Shown one piece after another: positions 26,901 through 38,900 of a stretch of 64,000 nt of DNA. The notes beneath the pieces were generated by a model. That model was not told the origin of the DNA and made no database searches. It saw only the letters and a list, made by a program, of their open reading frames with translations. Within the stretch, counting starts at the first letter, position 1. Each line of letters opens with the position of its first letter. The stretch is taken from positions 169,411-233,410 of the forward strand of contig CANMFQ010000006.1 of the NCBI GenBank assembly GCA_947497145.1, given 5' to 3'. The position numbers and the translations under genes were made by a program. This DNA is from an uncultured Flavobacteriaceae bacterium. GTDB lineage: Bacteria > Bacteroidota > Bacteroidia > Flavobacteriales > Flavobacteriaceae.

Positions 26901-29900
26901 ATACATAGCGCACATAGTTTCCAGATCCTCCTGTAATAGCAGTATCATCTATTGTAATGGTTGCATTGTTTGTAGTATTACCACTCGTACAACCAAATTG
27001 AACTACACTTGCATTCACATTGGTAATTAATGCTGGTTTTGTGATTGTTTGCGTAATATCGGTTGTACACGCATTTGCACCAGTAGCTCGTATGGTATAG
27101 GTAATACCAGCTATTGAACCTTCAAGTCCGGTAAATACAGCCGATGTACTTGTTGAGGAGGTGGGCGAAATTGGAAAAGTAGCACTACTACCAGATCCTG
27201 AAATAATTTCAAATGTGTATGGTTGTACACCATTATTTTGAGCACTTACGGTAATGGTGCCATCGGTTGCTGTATTACAACTTACATTGGTAAAGCTATC
27301 TACAGCTGTAACTGGTGTAATACTCGCTTGAAGAGTTTGTGTAATAGATACAGGGCAAGCGTGTTCAGCAGCTTGATTTGAAATTGTAAATACATAATCA
27401 CCCACTTGTGTTAAACCAGTAAATACGCCTGTAGTATTTGTTGTAGTGGTTGTTAAATCTGGGTAAGTTACCGTGTAATTAAAACTACCTGATCCGCCTG
27501 TTTGCGTTATGGTAATTTGTCCGCCCGGATCGGTGGTACAATCAATTGTTTTTACCACAGTAGCTAAAGGTATTATAGGAGCATAAAGTAATTGAGCAGC
27601 GGTGGTAAATGTACAGGTCCATTGATCTGTAATTTTAACTGTATAGCTACCTGCGTTTAAGCCAGTAAAGGTTGTTGTGTTTTGAGCACTACCAAGTGGC
27701 GTATTATCTTTAAGAAGCTGGTATGTATAGTTACTACCTTGTCCACCGCTTACGTTGATTACTTCTATTTCACCTGTATAGTTTGTACAATTAGCTTGTT
27801 TTACGCGTAAATCTGCAGCAATTGGTGTTGGATTTGCTAAAACAATTGCGTTTTGAATTTTATTTTGACAACCATTTTTATCAATTACCCACGCTTGGTA
27901 GGTACCAGGTGCCAGATTTTCAAATTTTGTGGTCGTCACATAATCGCCTACAGCTGTTGGGGCTGTTGTACCAACATAGTATTTATAGGTACCCCATCCG
28001 CCTGTTACATCAATAATTTCGATACTTCCATCATTTCCTGAACATGTAATAGGATCTATAGTGGTACTACCTTCAATCATAGTACTTGGCCCTGCAATGG
28101 TAAAGAAATCATTTTTTGTACATGAAGGATCGTCATTTAGTGTAATTTCTACACGGTATTGACCTGCTGGTACATCAAATGGAGCTGTTGGCCCAAGATC
28201 AGTTGATACTCCTGTTGCTCCAGTAATAACGGCATCATCAGTAATATCGGCTGTTCCTTGAGAATTATATAGCTGCCAAGTAAACCCACCATTATAGGCG
28301 TTTACAGCATCACTAATGGTAAAACTTGCTGTACCATCATCTCCAAAGCAAATCACATTGGTAGTGGTTGTTTCAATTTCAAATGTATTCGGGTCTTCAA
28401 CAACATGATTAATAGCAACAATACAACCTGTATGTTTATTTCTAACTTCAAAATTGTGCGTTCCTATGTTTAGGTGAATAAAAATGTTTGAACTTTGAAA
28501 AGTACCACTTGGCAGTTGTCTAAATTCATAATTAGCAAGACCAGCAGCGGTTGTTGAATTTGATAATGATCCATTTGCATTGATGGTGATATTTTCTCCA
28601 CTATTGGTACACGTTATTTCACGATCAACGGTGATGGTTGCAGGGAATAGTTTATCAAATGCATTGATGCTCGTTGAGATACTTCCTGAACATCCATTGT
28701 CATCGTATACGGTAATAGTATATGACCCTCCAGAAAGGTTGGTTTCGGTATAGGTGGTATTTGATCCGTTTTGTACTTCTGTTCCTGTTACAGTGTTTAC
28801 AAAAACATAACGTACATAGTTACCTGATCCGCCGGTAATAGCTGTATTATCAATAGTGATAGTGGCGTTGTTTTCATTGTTACCACTTGTACATGCAAAT
28901 TGCTGAACGGTAGGTGTCGGTAGCGTAATTACTGCAGGTTGACCAATACTTATATTTGTAATAGTATCAGTACAGTCATTAGTTCCTTTTCCGGTTATGG
29001 TGTATGTACCAACAGGAAGGTTTTCAAAAGTTCTTGTTGCTGTATTAAAAGTTCCTGCTGTGGGCGCAATGCTGTATGTTAATGGGTTAATACCATTTGA
29101 TGTTTCCGTTAAGGTAATTGTTCCATCTGTACTGCCATTACAGCTTACATCGGTATGTGTTTCTGTAAACGATGGAGTTATAGCTGTAGGTACAGTTATG
29201 GTAAACACTCGATTACATTCTGGTGTTGCGGTTTTATTATCAAAAATGGTAATTACATAATCGTCAGCTGTAGTTGCATTATAAACGTATGGGCTACTTG
29301 GCAAACTTGTTCTGGTCACTACCGTGCCTGTTGAATTAGTAACTTGATAATCATAATCACCAGAACCAGAAGTTGCATTAAGAGTAATTTGAGCAGCTGG
29401 TGTTGTTGAACAATCTAGCAACTTTGTAAGAGCAGCATTGGCTTCTAAGATAGGATGAATTTCAATTGAATCAGTATCGGTACAGCCATTGCTATCAATT
29501 ATTGAAATAGCATAAGTACCTACAGCAAGGTTATTGAAAACACCACCATTATCGTTATAAGTAGTACCCCCATCAATAGAATATAATATTTGTGAGGCCG
29601 TGCTTGTTGCTGTTATTGTTAGCGAATTTGGTGAAGCACAATTATTTACTACCATAGCATCTATAGTAGGATTTGGTGTTAAACTAAGGCTAATAGTACC
29701 AACATCTTCATAACAACCATATTGATCGGTAACTTTTACCTCATAGTCTCCAGCAGGAGAGTTTGCAGGTATTGCTATAGGGTTATCAGATGTATTTGTA
29801 ATGGTAGTAAAACCTGCTGGGCCAGTAACAGTAAAGTTAAAGGTACCGCCACCGCCTTGGATACCATTTACTGAAATTAGTCCAGGATCATTACAAGAAA

Positions 29901-32900
29901 TATCACTCAATTTGCTTAGTGAAGCGGTAATTGGGTTTAACTCTTCAATCAAAATATTTTCACTACCCGAAACGCATTCATCTGTACTGGAAGTGTTTAC
30001 TTCGGTAACTACAATATAATATTCTCCAGGAGATAGGTTTGAAACAGTTATAGTAGATGAAGTTGTAACTGCATTAGGATGACCCGCATTTGAGCGAATC
30101 ATAGTCCCGGTATTTATATCATAAAACTCCCAACGCATTTTATCATAAATGATACCATCAGTGTCAGTAATTGTAAAGGTAATTTCTGCATTGTCGGCAG
30201 TAGAACATGACGGTTTGTAGGTTGATGTTATTTCTAATGGATTGGTGGTAATGTCATTTACGTTTACTGTACTTTGACGAATACAACCTGTACTATCTTG
30301 AACATAAAAAACATAGGTTCGACCTGGAATTAGCCCTATCCACGTATGAGCTCCTGGCGTTGGCGCAGTCCAAGTTGCTGTGGTAATATCAAAATTTGAA
30401 GGATGATCGGTATAGGTGTATTTGTAATCTGGCACACCAGCAGTACCTTGTACAGTTACCTGAAGCTCATCGCAATTAACAACTACGGTAGAAATACTAA
30501 TATCTAAATCATCTAAAGGATACGGAATAATATAACGTGGTAAATTTGTTCTACAAATTTCAACACCACCAATTAACGTACGTATTGATGGATAAACGCT
30601 AGTACCAGAAACATAGCCTAAAAGTTGATCACTTGTACCGGGGTTGCTGTTATCACCTGTCCATGTTGTTCCGCCATCAGCACTAAATTGTATGGTAGTT
30701 CCTGCAGGATATGAAGTAGGATAATCCGTAAATTGGAATCCAAAATCCATAGGGTCGGTACTATTACAATTTGCTGGAAGTATAGGATTGAGGTTTGCAG
30801 TTAACTCATCAGGATTATTAATGGTAATAGGTGTTTGTGTACGCTCACAACCATTGGCATCAGTAACTTTTATAGTGTAATTACCAGGTGCCAAATTATA
30901 ATAGGTTTTTGTTGTGGCTAAAATATTGGTATTTGTCTCATTAGAAGCACCAGCATTATCTAAATCAGTAAGTTGAATAGTGTAAGGGTTATCACCTGAG
31001 CTAATTGTTACTTTGATAGAACCGGTACCGTTGTAGCAGGCCGGGTCTGTTGATGAAACAGTATATGTTAAAGGAGTTGCAGGCGCAATGCTTACGGTTT
31101 CCATAAACGTACAATGTGGATTGGTGGCATTATTATCCCAAACATAAACATCATAATTACCAGCATTACCAGCAGTTATAGTGTAGGTATTTGACGTACC
31201 AAAGTCGGTTGCTGTAACCGATGTTCCACTTGATACAAAGGCATAGCCAAAAGCACCATCTCCACCAGAAGCAGTAACTGTAATAGAACCATCATTACAA
31301 GTAGTGATATCGGTTGCATTTACAATAGCTGTTAATTGTGGATTTATGATCTCTGTTTTCTGTGTTCCGGTACATCCATAGGCATCTTTTACATCAATAG
31401 TATATGTGCCATTGGCAAGATTATCAAAAGTATATGAAGTTGCAGTTGCTGGTGTTGGGGTAAGCCATGCACCTGAATTAATTCTAAATTGAAAGCCGCC
31501 ATTACCGGGTAGTGAGGTAACATTTACTACAATAGAACCATCATTTGCACCAGAATAACAAGCGGTTGCTGTGGTGTTAAAAACGGGTTTTTCTGGTTTT
31601 ACTACAGTAATTGCAGTATCGATAGGGTCAGTACAGCTATTACTATCTTTTACACGAACAATATAGCTTCCTTCAGTAACAGCAGCAAAAATATGAGCTG
31701 TTTGGTATGCGGTAATTATTGTTCCTGAGTTGTCTTCAAGTTGATATTGATAGCCTGGTGTACCACCGGAAACACTGGCGGTAATAGTAGCACCAGTATT
31801 GTTACAGGTATATACATCGGTCATACTTGCTGTAGCTACTATAACATCGGGTTGGGTTAAGGTTTGGCTTAAACTTACTGTACAGCCACTTATAGGATTA
31901 GCTACATCACGTACAGTAATGGAATAGGTTTGAGCACTTAATCCGGTAATTTGTTGTGATGTGGTGAAAGGGCCAACATATGTGGTACCATCCATACTAT
32001 ACTCATAACCACTAGGGCCATAATTTTCTGCTGTAATGGTAATTGTACCTGTGTTATCATTGTTACAGTCAAGATTTTTAAATGCTGTAATTGAGGCATC
32101 AAATGCATGACCGTCTTCAACCACTACGTCAAAGGACGCTGTTCCAGGGCATTGTTCAGGTATTTGATAGGCTTCAAGATCATCAAGAGCTAAATCATTA
32201 CCCCCTGTAGTAGGAGAAAAGGAACGAATGACAATGTTGAGATGGGTATTTGCTCCTGGATTAAGGCTAACCGTATAATTTTTCCAATCATCACGATTCT
32301 TGCTTCTTGAAATAAGCCCTGTATTGGCTGTTGCAATTACGTTGCCAGAAAGGTCGGTAAGTTCAATGGCTATATTTGGGTCATTAGAATGGGTACCATT
32401 ACCAGGTATAAGATTATAGGCCCACAAGGAAACTAAAACATCTTGATTTGGAACAACCTCAACGTTCTTTTTTTCATAAATACTGTAACCTACATTAGCG
32501 CCAAGGTTTATGGCTAAAAATCGTCCATCTGTTTGCCCGGTATGATCATTAGGACTTAAGAAATAGGGGTGTTTTGTAAGATTGGTTACACTGTATACAT
32601 TGGCAGCATAAAGTCTTGCAGTTGAATCATAAATATATCCTGAATCGATCTCTGAAATGGAGGTATTTGCACCTGCACCAAAATCTTCTGAAAGCAAAAG
32701 ACTATTTTCTGGGGGAGTAGCATCTACATAATTGACTGTAACAGTATGTGTTCCGTTGGGAATATTAGTAAAAATATTGGAGGTATTGGGCGTATTTGCT
32801 GTACCATCTAATGCATAGGTGTAGTTATAATCAGTGTTGTCATTGCTAACTGTTACAGTACCCTCACCAGTACAATCATAGGTAACATTAGCGTCAAAAT

Positions 32901-35900
32901 TAGGTCGAGTAAGAGGAGCATCTATATGTACATTCATTTCAAAAGTACATAGGTTGGCATCTCTTATAATCAAAGTATGGTCGCCTTGTGATACATAACC
33001 CTTAGCAGATGAGCCATAGCTTAATCCGTTATCAAAGCTATATTGATAAGGCAATACACCACCTGAGGCATTTGTAATATGTACTTCGGCATTACCATTT
33101 GTTTGACAGTCAACTAATTTTGAAACAGCAGCAAATGCTTTTATTGCGTTAGGTTGATTAATGGTTACATTTTTAGCGGTTCCTTCACAACCATTTGCAT
33201 CTTTAACGTTAACCGTATATGAACCATTAGATAAGTTTTGAAAATTAGGATTTATCTGATAGGTACTTCCATTATCAATACTATATTCAAAGGGTGCTTG
33301 ACCTCCTGAATTAACGTTTATGGCAATAGCACCATTAGCACTTTCAAAACAGCTTACATCGGTGGGAGTGACCGTGTACATTATAGGGGCATCTTTTACT
33401 ACGGTAACCGTGTATACATCGGTACAATAGCTATCATTTTCTAAATCACAACTTTCTGCGAGAATATCAGAAAATTTTGCACCCGGTCTGCAAGGGTTTG
33501 ACCCAGCTGAAATACCTATGTAATCTGTTGTTTGCCAGTAATTATTTAAGTCTGACGTTCTTATTTGAATTAAGGTTATTTCTTGTAACGAAAATTTAGT
33601 AGGAGCTATGGTTGTCGAACCAGGCCATCGTTCTGTATTCACCAATACCATATCTTTTTGATTTCCTGTTGTGGAATAGGATATGGTGTACCCATCATCC
33701 CAACCCCCACACAGATTATAGTCTCCTGGTGGTAACCAAAATGTATATTCTATTCCTCCAACACTTGAAATATGACTTGAAGGCTTATTATGAAAGGCGT
33801 TAAGCAATGCTGTTTCATCTGCCGTAATATTATTATTGGGTAAATCTTTGGTAGGACACCAAACAGCGGCGGTAGTTTTGTCTGAATTTGGTTCAATAGG
33901 TTTATTAAATCTACGGTATCGTATTTTGTCAGCTGGTATCGTTGCTCCTATATCCATATCATCAACAATACTACATGAAAAACCATGCGCTTGTATTTGA
34001 GCAGATATATCAGGATTTGCAGGAACTGGTTGAACACATTCAAAACCATTATTATCACGTACATACACATCATAGTCACCTCCACTAGAAACGCTAACAG
34101 GGTTTGTTGTACTAAAATCACTGTCAGTTACTGTACTTCCAGTAGGTACTACAGCATACACATAATCGCCATCACCACCAGTGGCATTTATCGTTATTTG
34201 GGTTGAGGTTGCACAGGTTGCTATGTGCGGTGCTGATGCTGAAACCGTTAATTCTTGGTTAATGGTGACGCTTTGAGCGGTTCCGGTACAATTAGAACCA
34301 TCACTAACGTTGATGGTATAAGTGCCACTAGCTAAATTACTAAATGTATATGTTGTCGCTGTTGCAGGAGACGGTGTTACCCATGGTTGACCATCAATGC
34401 TAAACGTATAATTACCATTTCCTTTGGTAACATTTACTACTATTGAAGCATCATTGTCACCAGTATAACATTCTGTTTGGGTTGTAGTAAATTCAACAAG
34501 TTTGTTTGGTGTAACTGTTAAAGCGGTATCTATTGGATCTTCACATGAATTATTGTCACGCACACGTACAATATAATTTCCTGGAGCTAAACCAGTAAAT
34601 ACGGTATTAGTGCCATTTGTGGCAAAGTCATAAGTTGGTATAGCCGTACCAGAACTGTCTTCTAATTGATAACTATAGCTTGGTATTCCTCCTGTTGCTG
34701 TAGCGGTAATGGTAGCACCTCCGTTAGTACAGTTTAAAGGAGTGGTAATGCTAGCGTTAGCAACTAGAGTGGCAGGTTGTGATATTGTGCTAGTTACGGT
34801 AGTGGTGCAGCTGGTGTCATCAGCTTTACGAATTTGTATTGTATGACTTCCTGCATTATAGATAGCTGGAGTTGTTACAGGAGACGTTGTGGTACTGGTG
34901 TATGTTGTACCACCATCAGTAGAATATTCAAAACCTGCTGTTGCATCAAAATTTACAACTTCAAATGTAATAGTGCCATCACTTAAACCATTACAACTTA
35001 CGTTTGTTGAACTGATATAGTTTGCTGCAAATGCTTTACCATCAATAACAGTATAGGTGTTTTCTACTGACTGAGCGCATATTTCAGGAGTTTGGTATAC
35101 GCTAATGTCATCGATGGCGACATCGTTGCCACGTTCTTTTCTTTCTTGGGTAACAATAACAAGGTTCAAACTAGTATTAACACCAGGGTTTAAAGAAAGT
35201 TCGTATGCATTCCACTTCGAGTTTTCTGGAACAACGCCAGTACTTGCTGAAGCAATTAAAGTATTTGAAACGGGGTGTCTAAGCTCAATTTTAAGATTTG
35301 GTGCAGTGTAATTTCCTGAACGAATAAGGTTTGTTAACCATAATGAAACTTTTAAAGGTTGGTTGGGGATAATATCGTTGATGGGCTTTTTGTAAATAAC
35401 TTGTCCAACCTGAGGTTCTCCAATATTAATAACAAGATACCGTCCTTTTGTAGCTCTATCACCCGAGGTATGGTCTACGGGATTATACCATGAAGAAAAA
35501 GGCATTTCAATGCTACTCGTTACTGCATATTCATAGTCATTTATGTAAGGGCCGTTATCTATAGGAGCACCACTGGGTGTAGTACTATCTAGTTGATTTT
35601 CATAATAATATCCGGTGGTGTTTTCATTTTCAACAGTAAGACCATAACCAAAATCTTCTTTAAGTAATAAACTTGGTGTTGGTGGAGTTGTAGAGATATA
35701 GTTAGTTCTAAAGGTATAAGTGCCAGATGCTAGATTAGTAAATGTATTATTTGACGAGTCAGGGCTGTTAGGAACTCCGTTTATCTCATAGGTATAGTTG
35801 TAGGTATTGTTATCTGTATTTATGGTAACATTTGCAGTACCATCACAATTATAGTTTGGGTCGAGGGTAATGTTTGGTGCTGTGGGTTTTTCTTCTACAG

Positions 35901-38900
35901 TTACCTCCATTGGAAGGGCACAACCTGTACCATCTTTTACAATTACGGTGTAGGTACCAGGTGATAAAATTGCTGTTGAAGATGTACCATAGCTGTTACC
36001 TCCGTCAAAACTATATTGATAAGGAGTACTGCCACCATTTACATTAGTAACCCTCACTTGAGCACCATTAGTATCGCAACTTGCATCTTTAGAAACGCCT
36101 GCAGAAGCTGATAAGGGTGGCGATTCTACAATTTCATGGGTTTGTTCAACTGTACAGCCTGAGCTATCTGTCACTTGAATAGGGTAGGTACCCGCATCAA
36201 GACCTACAAAAGTTGCGGTAGTTTGTGTGGTAGCGCCGCCGTCAATACTGTAAGTAAAGGGGCCTACTCCTCCTGAAGTAACAATGGTAATTGCTGCATC
36301 AGAGCTTCCATTACAGCTGACAGGACTATCATCAGAAACGGTAACGGTCATGGCTGCATTATCAGCGATGGTTACTGGATTGGAAAATGCATAACAGCCG
36401 TTAGCATCGACAACTACAAAGGTATACGTACCTTCTTCTCCAGGGAAATATTCATCTTCATCATCGTTATCTGTATCCCTCCATCCAAAGTTGAACACAT
36501 TTTCTACTTGATAGGCGTCTCCAGGAATATCAGTAATAGCCGGGTATAAGTTAGTTCCATTTTTACTCCAAATGGCAAAACCATAGTCGGGGTTTGGAAA
36601 GCCATTGGCTGCGGTAACGGTAATCATACCTGCTGAGCATCCAATATTTTTAGTTAATAGGGCTGCAATAGTAGGGTCTGGTATATTGGTAACACTAACA
36701 TTTTGTGTATTGGTACAGCCATCAGCGGTGCTAACTTCAATAATATAGTCGCCTGCATTTACATGAAAAGTATGGGTGTTATTTGTTTGTGCAGTTTCGT
36801 CATCAATTAAAGTACCATCAGCTTGTTTTAAGATATAGGTGTAATTGGGTTCAACATTTAAAATATCAATTTTGATGGTGCCTTGTGCATTACAGTTTGA
36901 GGGGGTGGTGTCAATATCAACTTGAAAATCACGCTCTCGAATACCAATAGGAGCAGTACTGAAAATACATGCACCTTCTATAGGGTTGCCATCATCATCT
37001 AATTGAACCACATCAACCTTATATTGACCATTCGTAGAGATGGTAAAATCAGGACCGTTTTGTGCACTAAAAGGTACTAAAATGGCATTATTGGTAATGT
37101 CAACAAGCTGAAAACCATAGTTACTACCCAAGTTGGTAATATTTATTCTACCGTTCGTAGTACAAATGATATCTCTTGTGTTGTATTGAATGTCTAGTAG
37201 GTTTTGAAATACATCAAAATAGAATCGTGTAAAACAGCCATTTTGGTAATTGATAATAACCCGATATTTTCCAGCAGTAGTTGCAACATAGTTACTACCT
37301 GAGTTTACCTGATTCCAAGTACAGCTGGCATTTTTATTAGCACAATCGTCGGGAGCAGCCGTACAGCTGGTTTCGTCAAGTTTTTCCCAAACAATACTCT
37401 CAGCATCCGTAATATTAGTTTGAATGTTTTGAGAATCATTGCTTCCACATAGAAAAATTCGTGGTAAATGGTCACCGTCAACAGAACACAGCACAATTTC
37501 ACCAGGAACATCATTAGCGGTGTTGTCATCACTATTTACAGCGTTAAACCAATCAACAATAGGGTTTGAATGATCGGCACCAAAGCGCTCAACAACTAAA
37601 ATTTCTTGAGCCCCTTGACAAGGTGCACCAATTCGTTTATCTACAATATATGTGCCTACTTCATTAACTAATATTGTACTGGGGTCGTTATCAGAATCTC
37701 CATCGTTTAGTACGGTATCTGCAGCATCTATTTGGTTATTTCCATTTTCATCTTTTACCCAAACGTAAGAGTCAAAGTTATCTCCAGCATCTAAGAGTAC
37801 ATTTTGACCACAAAGCTGAACGTTTCTATTAAAACTACAACCGTTTATATCATCTAGTAAAAAATTGGTTGTACCAGGAGTTATAAAACCACAGTCATCA
37901 AAGTCAGTTACACTTGGGTCATCGGTAATTTGATTATCGTTTACTTTACCTTGATAGGTAGAATATGCAATGTTTTTTATTTGATCGCTACATGCATCAA
38001 CAAAATTATAGCAGTTTTCTGCAACATTAACGCGCATGCGAATTGATGAAAAAGGATCTCCTTTTTCAATAAGACGGTCGGGTATTTGAAATAAAACAGT
38101 TCTCGTTGCAGCGTCATAGGTATAGGTGACACCTGGAGGAAGTACAAGGCTCGACTCATCTAAAATTACATTCTTAGGTAGTATATCTTTTATGGTATAT
38201 TTTGCACCATCATCATTACCAATGTTTTGAAATGATAACACGTAGTCAAGGGTTTGACCGAGGTTAACACCCTGACCTGAAATATCTTCACCTGCAATGT
38301 TTTGCACTTTTTTTTCTAAAACAATATTGGGTTCTATAATTTCTATATTGAATGAATTAAAAAAAGGATAGTAGCTATCTCTATTGGTTCTAAATTGAAA
38401 AGTAGCTGCTGTTTCATTGTTGGGTAAAACAGAGTTAGAAAAGTTGTTTAAGGTGAAAATATCGGTATCATAACCCAGTGTATTTGAACTGCTTGGCGTT
38501 CTTCCTGGTAATAAATTACCGTCAAGGGTAATATTACTATTGAAAAAATTATTAGCAGGATTTTTACTGTTGCTCATTGTGGTAAATGAAGGCTTACTTG
38601 AAGCACGAATTCGCATTTGATCCCCAGTAATTTTAAAATCTCCTTCTAGGGTTGCGGCTCCTATTTCAGCATTTACTTGACCCAGAGGAATAGTGGTAAA
38701 TCCGTCATAATTAATATTGGTAGTAGCGCCATTGGCTACTCTAGCAAAACCATCAAAAGTGGTGATAAGTTTACCTGATAATGTTGGGTTTTCGTAAACA
38801 ACAACTAAGGTCCAGCCACCTGCTGATCCTCCATACATATAGCTCTTACCCGTATTTAGGTCATATCCTTTACCTTGCGCAACAGGAATATTAGCTACCG

